Part shown: piece after piece, positions 31,053 to 41,815 of the stretch
Position numbering within the stretch: position 1 is the stretch's first letter
Layout of the letters: the number at the start of each line of letters is the position of its first letter
Assembly (NCBI GenBank): GCA_025991245.1
Contig: BQMJ01000061.1
Span: forward strand, 62,001-126,000
Source: Galdieria partita
Taxonomy: Eukaryota > Rhodophyta > Bangiophyceae > Galdieriales > Galdieriaceae
Length of the DNA stretch: 64,000 nt
Direction of reading: 5' to 3'
Program-made: the position numbers and the translations under genes
The notes under the pieces: generated by a model
Seen by the model: the letters and a program-made list of their open reading frames with translations, nothing else
Told to the model about the DNA's origin: nothing
Database searches by the model: none

Positions 31053-33711
31053 AGCTTCCTGCTGTCATTGATACTTAATACTCTCTCAGAAGTAACTTCA
31101 AGGAGGTAGAGACCTGTAGTATTGAATTGTATTATTCTATCTTCAATTTCAAACTAGGGCATAGTAGGAGTGCTATCAGGGGTTTGAATAGTAAAAGGAG
31201 AAGAAGGAGGAGTTTCCATTTTCTTTTTTTGTAAAGAAGAAATGGGTAGGAACGTAAAAGAATTGAGAATTCACCTAGATGGTTCATCTAGATGAGAACC
31301 GGAATTCTACTTAAGTGATTTCTGGCGGGAAAAGAGGTGATATTTTTTGGAAGGGCGTGTGAGTGTACTTGGATAGACTGACCTTTGTTACTTACCTTGG
31401 AGACTTACTGGTTTCAAGTTGATTTGGAGAACATTGAGCTCTATTTGATAGGAATCATTTCAAGAAAGTATTTTCTGCCACTTTCAAGAAGAAAGGCGTG
31501 TTTCCACAATTTGGAACGATTAGGTGTGTAGTCGCCAAGTTGTCATAGAGAAATTTCTTCAAGTAGGGTGAATACTTGCGCTGATCAATGTCTAGCTGAA
31601 CTGTTTGCAACTTGAAGGACTGTGAATTTTGTGTTACCAGTATCAAGGACTTTTTAGACTTTTGGAGATTTGAGTTTATACACTCTGGTCGAGTATTTCA
31701 ATTATCAACAAAACGTTGAAGTACACATTGGAAGTGACATATGTATATAATTTGTATTTTGCCTACAAGTATGTTGCTAAAGAATCCAGTCGAGTTTCTC
31801 AATCAGTTTGAGTACATAGACCAAGTGTCGCATATTCTATTTTTTATAATTCAATTGCAAAAATAAAGAATCAATTGTTGACTCTTTCTCTTTTGTGAGT
31901 TCTAAATATGAAAACTTTCCACAATAGCATAGCGTCACGACTCACATAGTAAGTATCATTGCAAGAACCTTGCCTTGTTTGTCCCTTGACAACAACAGTC
32001 AAAAACAAAGACCCTCGAGCCACTTCCTCCAATACATCTAAAACAGCGCAAAGTTTCAAACAGTCTACTTTTCACAAAACTCAACAATCTACCACGGAAA
32101 ATTCTGCAAACACGAGAGCACTCCAAAGGTGGAGAAACATAACTGAGTTGTCAAGGGTGGCTTCCCAAGACAAACCTACACTAGTAAAACCAACATAGAA
32201 AAGCAAAAAGGGAAGAAAGCAGCATCTCAGTCAGAAACTTTCCAACCATACCCAGAGTACTTGTTATGAAGCTAGGGCCTGGACTCACTCTCGACTCTAG
32301 TTCCCTCAGAATGTCACTGATAAAAAAGACAGAAGCATCTAAAATAGTTCTGTTAAACCCCACTCTCATAAAGACTCTCAAAGTTGGCTAGTCTCCACAT
32401 ATATTCTAAAACGCAACGCCAAAACTCAAACTTGGAAAAATATCTGTTGTATATTTTGGAAACATATCAACAGGTCAAGCACTCAAACAGTCATAAAGCT
32501 TTATATAATTCCAATTCAACTGGCTCTTGTATCGCAACTTTGGTGATTTCGTCAAGTAGGTCAACGGAAGGTTGAAAGCTGCCATCATCACTTGGAAAGG
32601 TGACTTCTAGCAACTCGTTTGTGTTCTCAACAGCTTCTTTGTGAGGCTGCTGAACCTCGTTATATTGAGATGAAAGGATTACCGAAGAAGAACAAACAAA
32701 AGATTGCCGAATTGCAACTAGTAATCAGTTAAAACCCATTATCAGTAAAATTTTCAGTTGTAGTTGCTGACTGTGAAACTACAAGGCCATCATCACCCAT
32801 TCATAGGACTCTCAAATGTTTGCAATCTTTACTCAATATTTCTGTATAGAGTTGAAACTAGGGAAAGAGTGGAATAATTTGGAGTGCCTTTTGCTGAACG
32901 ACTTTTCAACATGGGAAAAGTGACTTTGGCAGATCCCAGTTAGGGATAGAGTGCAGCTTGCATTGCAACTTTTGAAAAAACAGGGCATCTTTCTCAACCC
33001 AATTTCTGTCTTTCAACAACAAAAGCGGAACGATATAAGCTGTTAAAAGTCGATTGTACACTGATTGTTAAAGTGCTGTATGTAAAAGAGCGGATAGAGG
33101 TTTACTTTTGTAGAATTACAATAGTCACTCTTTTACTTTACCAAACATGGTCTACGAATTTCTAAAAATGCTTTGAATCTTGCTTTCAAACTGGAAAATG
33201 CTGTGAGCTTTCTATTCATTGACACTCAACAACCAGCAACAAAAATGGTTCGATGATTGTTGTATGGAAAATGGGTGAAGTTTTGTCACTTTTGAATTTC
33301 GCACTATAGTTGAGGCGGGATGCTCCTCTCTCCTTCCCAGTTGGATAAGAGACTGTAAATGGTTACAAACTAACAAATAAAGGAACTTGTTGTTTGAAGA
33401 AGACAAGAATCAACTCAGAATGTACTTTGAGTGCTACAAAGGAGGATGCACGACAGCAATTCACAAGACTTTACTTTGTAGTATTAAACCAAGTTACACG
33501 ACAAGACTGTATAGGGAACAGGGGTTCAAACTTAAAAAATAATTGGGAACTTTTTATTCCGACTTTTCTTTTTATAGTACTCTACATAGTAAGAAACGCC
33601 TATAAAGTTACCAGAAAATAAAGAGCAACAGTTTTCAACAAGCATCCAGGTTGAGGTACGTACAACATGAACTTGGACTAAAGACAAGTATTTTTCAAGC
33701 TTTATGGAACT
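31053..33711. other. Mostly non-coding stretch with possible degraded exons
   Basis: There is no confident gene. Base composition here is no longer T-rich and resembles ordinary gene flanks. Two minus-strand segments look protein-like: about 31455-31640 (LDIDQRKYSPYLKKF…) and about 32494-32710, which reads as a C-terminal tail (EVQQPHKEAVENTNELLEV… then VAIQEPVELELYKAL and stop) behind a plausible acceptor. They may be remnants of one degraded gene. I cannot name a family. Confidence 0.3.
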
Positions 33712-33868
33712 ATAGTATATGGCCTTTGATATAAAAGTCGGACCTTAATAAAACCTAGTAAGTCCTGATAAAAAAATGGCCATTGCCTTGTGCCAGACCA
33801 TCCGCATTTCAAGGTTCATTCCTTCTTTGTCATCTCATATGGCCAAAATTCATTGTTTTTTCCTCCTT
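33712..33868. repeat. Stray copy of the T-rich tract repeat
   Basis: Similar in order and sequence to 24241-24370: both contain 'gaccttaataaaacctagta', then 'ccattgcc' and a 'tgccagacca' element, then related sequence. It ends exactly where the duplicated coiled-coil block begins, so the repeat family borders the duplication on both sides. Confidence 0.75.
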
Positions 33869-34072
33869 CCAACTATATTCAACTCCCTGAAAACAAATAT
33901 CTATAGATTACCAACTCTTGAGCCAAAAGATAACATTCTTCGATATCCATACGTGTGTTTTAAAATGTTATTCATCACATGGCCCACTTGACGAAATAGT
34001 ACAAAAGTGATATCAACTCTAGACTTTAAAAGGAGGTTTTTCATACATCCGACGACAATATTACAGCCACTC

Positions 34073-34497
34073 ATGAGTGATTTGCCAGTTATAAAACAGA
34101 GATTGGACGAGTCATTGAACAACTTGGAAAAACTCGAAAAGGAAGTTGTCCAAGTGGAAACCAAATATAACGACAATACTTCCTTTTCCTGTGATACAAA
34201 GAAGAAAGAATGGCAACAAACCCTCTCACAACAGTGCAAGTGTTTGGAAGAATATTTGTTACAAGTAGCTCTACAAGTGGATGGACTAGAAGTGAGGAAG
34301 ATTATTGAATAGGGACAACTCTGTAACTGACAGAATAGGTATCCAGAGAGAGTGCTGCAAAAGCCTTTCGTGAGAAAAGACAAGAACAAGCAAAAGAAAT
34401 AACTCAGTTGTTATCTCGACGAAAGAAAACACATGAGAAAGTTCATCAGCTACTTCAACGTTTGGATACTGTAGTTGCCCATCTGTCCAGTGAATAA
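34073..34497 (+). CDS. Small coiled-coil protein, second copy
   Basis: Exons 34073-34291 and 34339-34497 with the same 47-nt intron. The encoded 125-residue protein is identical to that of 4544-4968. The two substitutions closest to it lie upstream of the ATG. The left 200 bases of upstream sequence are duplicated with it, but the original promoter left of 4340 is not, so expression of this copy may differ. Function unknown. Confidence 0.55.
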
Positions 34498-34646
34498 TAA
34501 CAACTCTCTAGTATTGAAACGCAACTTTATTTGCCAGTAGTATTACTAGTATCCAAGAAAGGTAATAGACAGGAAATCAACGTAATTATCACAATTGAAC
34601 AGGTGGAATTCCCAATTGTCTGATAACCAACAAAGAAATAAACAAG

Positions 34647-34729
34647 TCAAGCAACAACCAAACTTGGATCCACCACAAACGACGCCTTCTTCACTTTTCT
34701 TGCAACCGGAGCGGGTTCGCCACTTTGTT
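34647..34729 (-). pseudogene. 3' end of the RGG gene only
   Basis: Retains roughly the last 26 codons of the RGG-rich gene (EPAPVARKVKKASFVVDP… to the TGA). To the right the sequence is unrelated, so the rest of the gene is missing. It is a by-product of the segmental duplication. Confidence 0.88.
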
Positions 34730-35942
34730 TTCTTAGCCTATTGAATGGTTGCTGTGCAAACAAAGAAAAACCTACAAGTTTCACAAAGTTTAAATGAAGT
34801 ATGTTTGAGTGGAAAAGTTGTCTTCCAATGAACAAGTGTAGACTACAATTTGAGTAATTGTATTTCCTACTATCGATGGAGTTTGACTTGTTCTTTCAAG
34901 GAGAAATATTGAACTGCCTTCTCTTAGTTATCGTGATTAGAATGTTGTACATTGTGAAAAAGCACGTTGTTATTTATTCAATTTTTATGTCTTAACAATA
35001 ACTATGTGAATGAGGATTCTAGGAGTATCTTTGACATTTGTTCATTGTTTACGACAATTGCCAAAGTGTGTCGCGTGCTAAGATAGAAACGGGTGGTTGA
35101 CAAATATTTCTAACACAATCTTTGAATCTTTCTTATGAAAAATATGTTTTCAAATTATCCAAATTTGGTTTACCTGATACCCTATTGTTTCAACAAGAGT
35201 CGTTTACATAGTATTTGTCTGGCTTATTTTCAGATGATGCTTTGCTAAAAATGATGGCTTGCAATATATATGGCAAGTTTTGACTATTTAACAAAAGGTA
35301 TTTTCAGTTAAAGTCTTTTTCCGTCAGGCTCAATTTGTTTTGCTTTTTTAAGTGACAACAGATAAAAGTACTGCTCTCCAAGACATCCATTTGAACTAAA
35401 GAACAACTTGCAAGTCATTGAGAAGAAACTGTTTCCTCTCTAATAATAGTCATGCCCTGTCAAGAAATTAGATGTACGATATCATCTCAAGACAATACAT
35501 ACAAGAGTTTTGAAATAAAAGTAGGTCAAGAATTTATTTAAACAACCAAGATCGAGTTGTACGAAATGCCATTTTCTCTTTAAAAGAAAAGGTCCCAACA
35601 TATTTCCAAGAAACTGTTTGTATAACAATTTGAGACTTTATTCAAAGGTAAAATGTCAAATGTTGTTATGACTACGAGTTAATCTTGGGTAGCTTATAAT
35701 GACTCATTAATTTAGTGTTTAAACATTGAATGATTCATTTTTAAATAACTCTTCACTTTGTGTGGATTCATGATCAATCGACCTTCTATGATTCCGTTAC
35801 AACTTTGCATAATTTTCTCTAAAAAGGCGTGCGTATCTTTCTTCTTGAAAAATACGATCGATATTCTCTTGGAGCATTCATTGAAAAAGTCTCTTTATAT
35901 TATGGGATAAGAATGATGTCTCGATCCATCTAGTTGGAATTC
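34730..35942. other. AT-rich intergenic stretch, no gene seen
   Basis: About 1.2 kb with no credible open frame on either strand and no similarity that I could see to the T-rich repeat family. It separates the RGG fragment from the proteasome fragment and has no counterpart between the RGG gene and gene A on the left side. Confidence 0.55.
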
Positions 35943-36378
35943 TTATTCTGCAGAGATAACAGGTAACTGATTTCCGGCAATCATTTCTCTCGATACGCCT
36001 TGCTTGTCTACAACGACCAATCGAATAACACCTCCTGAGCTTCCATCTCTTGTCATAGCCAACGCTACTGCTTTCTTAGTAAACTCAGTACACTCTTCTC
36101 TACTCATTCCTTTTCGGAAGTGCGCATCACAAAAGCCATAAATATAAGTATTACCACTTCCACCAATAGAATAAGGCTGTCTAACTATGGTACCTCCTAA
36201 CGGAACGGTATAGACCTACAAAAACAACGAATAAAACACACAGAAAACCAGTTGGTTCTCTTCTTACTTGGCCACCGTAAAGTGGATCCCACCCCGCACA
36301 GATCATACCAGCATGTAATCTATCTTTGTTGGAGTAACAAAGTTCCCGACAAATGAAAGCCGCTGTTTTTACACAAGG
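35943..36378 (-). pseudogene. PSMB6: 5'-truncated proteasome subunit beta-1 gene
   Basis: Two exons, 36378-36268 and 36215-35943, joined in frame by a 52-nt intron. They encode the C-terminal two thirds of the 20S proteasome caspase-like subunit: [47 protein letters not shown] and [19 protein letters not shown] are hallmark segments. The N-terminal part with the catalytic Thr is missing, because at about 36378 the sequence changes into the tail of an LRR-RING gene in the opposite orientation. The frame that remains is intact, so the break looks recent. A complete gene must exist elsewhere. Confidence 0.87.
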
Positions 36379-36638
36379 CTCATATGGCTCACGAGTGTGC
36401 ATTAACTCCTATAGTATGTAATGCATGTCACAGTTTCTTTCTTACATGGCATTCATGGAAAGTTCATATTGAGAAAGACTGCGATAAAATATTTGAATAC
36501 TGTGACTATTATGAGTTTGGTTGCCAAGTGTATTTAGAGCGAGGTGATTTGAAGAAACATGAAACGGAATCCATTGGATATCACCTTGATTTGTTGAAAG
36601 AGCTTCTTCGAAAGACAAGAGCAGGAGTCAAATGTTAG
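36379..36638 (+). pseudogene. LRR-RING gene D', 3' fragment only
   Basis: Encodes only the last 84 residues of the family (HECALTPIVCNACHSFF… to GVKC and stop), i.e. the final zinc fingers. It is closest to genes A and B. LRRs, RING and the N-terminal region are absent. The fragment is followed by a normal family spacer and gene E, so D' is the remnant of a full tandem member cut by the junction with the proteasome fragment. The join lies in or beside 'gctcatatgg'. Confidence 0.92.
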
Positions 36639-38008
36639 ACTTTTTGTAGGAGTAAAAATATTTGAATTGGATGATCCATGGAGCAAAACCTTTTCAATAT
36701 TTAGGGCAAGACATTATAACTATGAAAGCCCTACTCGACACTCTGCTACCAACTGCATATCTATATATCTACTTATTTATATATATATTCAAGAGTGCTT
36801 AATCTCTCAGTTGCTTTTTTTATAAGTTTCTAGTCTCAATGGAAAGGGATTTGAGCAAAACTCTTCAAGGAAATTCGTCGGTTAAGCTGAAATTCAACTT
36901 GTAACCTGAATCCTAAAAGTACTTGCATTTTTTTGTTACTTTCTTTCCAGAGAAACTCCTAAAACTTGTTGCTCAAAGTATGACGTCTCGAGGGAAAATG
37001 AATGCCTTGATCAAAACGATATACTCTGCATAGTCATTAATACATCATTGATACTTGAGAGACTTTTTATTCGTTGTTTTTAGAATTGTTCGAATATTGT
37101 GTCTTTATGATATACACATTCAAGCTTATCTTTTTTCTTTTTGATATCATTCAGTATGCATTTTTACGAATCGCAGGATAACATCCATTTCATAAACATT
37201 TGGAGAGCCTCCTTTATTTACAACGAATGTAGTTATTCCATTGGTGAGAGTAGAGACGGGCTATTCTGGCTGTTTTGTTGACAAATCATTCCATCTACTC
37301 TTCCTGCAGCAACACAGTTTATGTAAGAAGCTTAAAAAACTCGATAGAAACCGGAAGAGAAAAAGATTTGCGTTGCGCTCTTCATCGGCAAATTTGATCG
37401 GGCAATGCATCGATTTTTGGTGACTTTCAAAAGTGTCTCTAGCCTATCTTAAGGGTTACCTATTCAAGAAGGAACTTGAGTATTTCTGAACATTTGGAAA
37501 TTCTCAACTGCGTCCTTACTTCAAAATAGCACCAAAGCAGTTTCGAAATGAACTTCACTCGGTATTGACAGAAAAGTCAACTTATCCAATGTTTCATTCA
37601 GCAAAGTCGATAAAGTAAGTTCTGTCGTGTTCGTCCCGTTGAAGTTTCCAGATAGACCCCAAACAAGCAACTTTTTCACAACTGCTCTTTTTTGACTGAA
37701 AGAAGCTTTTGGAAGCCATCCTCAAACATGCTTTTGCCACTCCCTTTCACTTGGGGTGCAAAAGACACGACGGGATGTCTCCCATACAGTGACTCCTCCT
37801 TATTCGCATAGTTGGCTCTTCGATATTCTCTAGAACAAGTAACACAGATTATTCTCTCTTCTCAGAGACTGTGTTGTTCTAGGATGATTCCCTTTGTGCT
37901 ACAGTCACAACAGGAGGCAGAATTAGCAGTGCTGACTAGTATAGCTATTCTTCTTTAAAATGCACAAAATTTTGTAACCGTCTTGAAACTGTATATTTTT
38001 GTAAAGTT
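36639..38008. repeat. Conserved inter-gene spacer D'-E
   Basis: Same organisation as the other spacers. It differs by small changes, including a one-base loss (tttttcacaactg against tttttcaacaactg) and a three-base loss that disturb the minus-strand frame conserved elsewhere. Confidence 0.85.
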
Positions 38009-41000
38009 ATGAGTTACTCAATTGCGGCAACTTGTCATGTTGGATATTTCAAAAAAGATGAAATAGTAACGTGTCAACTTGTAACAATGCTGCCTCTTGT
38101 CGAGTATAAGCCATCCAGAGTTGTCATGAAAGAATGTCCCAATTTTCATTCTTCCCAATTGGACAAAAAGAACGTGTGCGCAACCTTCTCTATGGAAGCA
38201 GAGACTTTTGCTACTACTAAAAGTACTCTGTCAACACCTCCTTGTTTGATCGCAAACGAAGAAAAGTCAACTTTTCAGAATACTTCAGGTTCTACATCGA
38301 CGAATGACGCTTTCAACTTTGAGGTTTCTGACTCTTTAAGAGAGGGTATCTTTAACTTTCTTCTAGAGAACTCTCCAATAGAAGCTGCAAACTTTGAATA
38401 TAGAACCAACCCTAGTTTTCTTGAGCTTCTGAACAAGGTGAATGATAACTGTAGAAAGTTGTTGCTAGAAAAGTTCAAGTTTATCAACTTGAGTCTCCCA
38501 ATGACTCGTTCTTCAGTTCTACGTGATCATCTTGAATCTGATATTACTAAATATCCTCCCACTTTGTTTGAATTTGTTGCCATATGCTCTTTGGAAACGG
38601 ATATTGTTGAACTTGGTGAAGTTATCGAACAACTACCAAGCTCAAATACTAGCAATATACTTTTTCTTCAAGTTGATAATACTGAAAGTTGTTCTATACT
38701 TGAGTTTTTATCTTTTCTATTTCAAAAAGGCCATGGCTTCTCTTCCATATTTGAGTTTTTATCTTTTCTATTTCAAAAAGGCCATGGTTCCTCGTTTCTA
38801 TATATTGACTTGGACATGTTTGACTTGTCCAAGACTTGGAGTACATTGGTCAATAGCTTTCGTTGTATTTCAACTCTCAAGTCATTGGCCATAACGTGTA
38901 AAAGAATATCCAATGCACAACTATTGAGATTATTGAAAATCTTGAAGAAATCACTTCAAAGTTGTTATGCTCTTTTGGATGCGCAATGGACTGAGCCTCA
39001 TTTTTCCGATATTTTAGATTTTCTTCAGAGAAGACGAATATCTTTGAAAGCTTCCTTTGATTATTTGAGTCTGCAAATATCTCCTACCAGTGATGTTCCC
39101 TTTGAGCCTCTTTGGATGACTGATGAGACTCGTCTTGTTCTAAATAACCGAAAGATTGATTCAAATGGATTGAAATATCTAAGTGAAGCATTGAAAGAGA
39201 ATGATACATTGGTTACATTGGATATTAACGACAATAATATTACATCTGAAGGTGCCCAATATCTAAGTGAAGCATTGAAAGAGAATTATACATTGACTCG
39301 ATTGGATATTTCTTGGAATGATATTACATCTGAAGGTGCCAAATATCTAAGTGAAGCATTGAAAGAGAATGATACATTGACTAGATTGAATCTTCACAAC
39401 AATAATATTACATCTGAAGTTGTCCAATATCTAAGTGAAGCATTGAAAGAAAATCATACATTGGCTAAATTGGATATTTCCAGAAATAATATTACATCTG
39501 AAGGTGCCAAGTGTCTAAGTGAAGCATTGAAAGAGAATCAAACATTGACTGAATTATATATTGATGTGAATAATATTACATCCGAAGGTGCCAAATATCT
39601 AAGTGAAGCATTGAAAGAGAATCATACATTGGCAATATTGGATATTTCCAGAAATAATATTACATCTGAAGGTGCCGAATATCTAAGTGAAGCATTGAAA
39701 GAGAATCAAACATTGACTGAATTATATATTGATGTGAATAGTACTACATCTGAAGGTGCCAAATATCTAAGTGACGCATTGAAGGAGAATGATACATTAA
39801 CTAGATTGAATATTAACAACAATAATATTACATCTGAAGGTGCCAAATATCTAAGTGAAGCATTGAAAGAGAATCATACATTAACTAGATTGAATATTAA
39901 CAACAATAATATTACATCTGAAGGTGCCAAATATCTAAGTGAAGCATTGAAAGAGAATCAATCATTGACTGAATTGTATATTGATGTGAATAATATTACA
40001 TCTGAAGGTGCCAAATATCTAAGTGAAGCATTGAAAGAGAATCATACATTGGCAATATTGGATATTGGTGAAAATAAGATTACATCTGAAGGTGCCGAAT
40101 ATCTAAGTGAAGCATTGAAAGTGAATGATACATTGACTTCATTGAATATTGCCAGAAATAAGATTACATCTGAAGGTGCCGAATATCTAAGTGAAGCATT
40201 GAAAGTGAATGATACATTGACTTCATTGAATATTGCCAGAAATAAGATTACATCTGAAGGTGCCAAATATCTAAGTGAAGCATTGAAGGAGAATCATACA
40301 TTAACTAGATTGAATATTAACAACAATAATATTATATCTGAAGGTGCCGAATATCTAAGTGAAGCATTGAAGGAGAATCATACATTGGCAATATTGGATA
40401 TTGGTGAAAATAATATTACATCTGAAGGTGCCAAGTGTCTAAGTGAAGCATTGAAATTGAATGATACATTGACTGAATTGAATATTCGCAGCAATAATAT
40501 TACGTCTCATGGTGCCGAATATCTAAGTGAAGCATTGAAAGAGAATGATGCATTGGCTAAATTGTATATTGCGTGGAATAATATTACGTCTGAAGGCGCC
40601 GAATATCTAAGTGAAGCTTTAAAAGAGAATGATACATTGACTCTATTGGGTATTGCTGGAAATAATATTGCATCTGCTGGTGCCAAATATCTAAGTGAAG
40701 CACTGAAAGAGAATCATAAATTGACTGTATTGGGTATTGCCGTAAATAATATTACATCGGAAGGTGAAATATTTTATTCTCAAATCGAACAGTACTTGAA
40801 GCGCAATCAATCTGAGTTGAATACCAAAAAATCGAATGCTTCCAATATCAACAGAAGTCTAGTTCAATCTACTTTGAAAACCAATACAACAACACAATAT
40901 CTTCTTCCATCATCGAAATATGCTTCCTGCTTAAACCAAAGTTATTTACAATATAAGAATACTGTTTTGAAAGAGATGAATTTATTGTTTATTTTATTTA

Positions 41001-41815
41001 TGCAACATCGACGACTTGAACAACTAGAGTCAAATTCTCATATCTCTATTTATCCACCTTTTGAAATGATGACCTATTTCATAACAAATACTTCCAACTC
41101 AGTGGATATTCGAACGCAACCACAGTATTTTGAAACTGATGATTATGTTTGTGCTATTTGTTGCTCTATTTGTACTGATCCTTGTTGTTCAGATAAGTGT
41201 AGTCATGTTTTTTGCAAAGTTTGTATCGAAGCTTGGACCGAATCAATATGTCCAAGAGGCCCAAGATGTCCAACCTGTGGAACATTGTGTACTGGTTGGA
41301 TAGTTTCACCATTTGCAGAAAAAGTTATTTTGAAACTCCGTCTTCAATGTCCTCATTCATGTGGATGGCAAGGAGCATTGAAAGATTATGAAAGGAATCA
41401 TAAAGGGCGCTGTCCCAATGAAATGGGTGAATGCAGCTCATGCCGTTTAGAACTGAAGAGGTCTGAATTTTTTGATTCACATTATGGAAATTGTAATTAT
41501 CATCTTGTTTGTTGTGATTATTGTCATTGTGATATTCCACCGACGATGCTTTGTGCACACAAGGCCCACGAGTGTGCATTCGCACCTGTAGTATGCGATG
41601 CATGTCACAGTTTCTTTTCTACATGGGATTCATGGAAAGTTCATATTGAGAAAGACTGCGATAAAGTATTTGAATACTGCCGCTATCATGAGTTTGGTTG
41701 CCAAGTGTATTTAGAGCGAGGTGATTTGAAGAAACATGAAACGGAATCCATTGGATATCACCTTGATTTGTTGAAAGAATTTCTTCGAAAGACAAGAACA
41801 GGAGTCAAATGTTAG
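38009..41815 (+). CDS. LRR-RING-TRAF zinc finger protein E (19 LRRs)
   Basis: About 1268 residues from ATG 38009 with the full leader. It carries the 17-residue N-terminal tandem duplication found in B and F. Its 19 LRRs follow gene C closely (NDTLVTLDINDNN, HTLAKLDISRNN and so on), but its RING is of the A/B/F type with the longer insert (ICPRGPRCPTC). Its last fingers again match gene C (HCDIPPTMLCAHKAHECAF). The gene is therefore a mosaic, as expected from gene conversion between tandem copies. Same predicted function as its siblings. Confidence 0.88.
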   Translation: MSYSIAATCHVGYFKKDEIVTCQLVTMLPLVEYKPSRVVMKECPNFHSSQLDKKNVCATFSMEAETFATTKSTLSTPPCLIANEEKSTFQNTSGSTSTNDAFNFEVSDSLREGIFNFLLENSPIEAANFEYRTNPSFLELLNKVNDNCRKLLLEKFKFINLSLPMTRSSVLRDHLESDITKYPPTLFEFVAICSLETDIVELGEVIEQLPSSNTSNILFLQVDNTESCSILEFLSFLFQKGHGFSSIFEFLSFLFQKGHGSSFLYIDLDMFDLSKTWSTLVNSFRCISTLKSLAITCKRISNAQLLRLLKILKKSLQSCYALLDAQWTEPHFSDILDFLQRRRISLKASFDYLSLQISPTSDVPFEPLWMTDETRLVLNNRKIDSNGLKYLSEALKENDTLVTLDINDNNITSEGAQYLSEALKENYTLTRLDISWNDITSEGAKYLSEALKENDTLTRLNLHNNNITSEVVQYLSEALKENHTLAKLDISRNNITSEGAKCLSEALKENQTLTELYIDVNNITSEGAKYLSEALKENHTLAILDISRNNITSEGAEYLSEALKENQTLTELYIDVNSTTSEGAKYLSDALKENDTLTRLNINNNNITSEGAKYLSEALKENHTLTRLNINNNNITSEGAKYLSEALKENQSLTELYIDVNNITSEGAKYLSEALKENHTLAILDIGENKITSEGAEYLSEALKVNDTLTSLNIARNKITSEGAEYLSEALKVNDTLTSLNIARNKITSEGAKYLSEALKENHTLTRLNINNNNIISEGAEYLSEALKENHTLAILDIGENNITSEGAKCLSEALKLNDTLTELNIRSNNITSHGAEYLSEALKENDALAKLYIAWNNITSEGAEYLSEALKENDTLTLLGIAGNNIASAGAKYLSEALKENHKLTVLGIAVNNITSEGEIFYSQIEQYLKRNQSELNTKKSNASNINRSLVQSTLKTNTTTQYLLPSSKYASCLNQSYLQYKNTVLKEMNLLFILFMQHRRLEQLESNSHISIYPPFEMMTYFITNTSNSVDIRTQPQYFETDDYVCAICCSICTDPCCSDKCSHVFCKVCIEAWTESICPRGPRCPTCGTLCTGWIVSPFAEKVILKLRLQCPHSCGWQGALKDYERNHKGRCPNEMGECSSCRLELKRSEFFDSHYGNCNYHLVCCDYCHCDIPPTMLCAHKAHECAFAPVVCDACHSFFSTWDSWKVHIEKDCDKVFEYCRYHEFGCQVYLERGDLKKHETESIGYHLDLLKEFLRKTRTGVKC
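39173..40768 (+). repeat. 84-bp coding tandem repeat, 19 units (gene E)
   Basis: Unit starts run from 39173 to 40685 in eighteen exact 84-base steps. Two adjacent pairs are identical in their variable part (RLNINNNN twice, SLNIARNK twice), i.e. single-unit duplications. Confidence 0.95.

Larger units (their letters stand above)
33869..34729. repeat. Right copy of the recent segmental duplication (861 bp)
   Basis: Matches 4340-5200 at a fixed offset of 29529 with three substitutions seen. The left edge abuts the stray repeat copy. The right edge falls inside the RGG gene's last exon, after which the sequence becomes unrelated. Confidence 0.95.
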
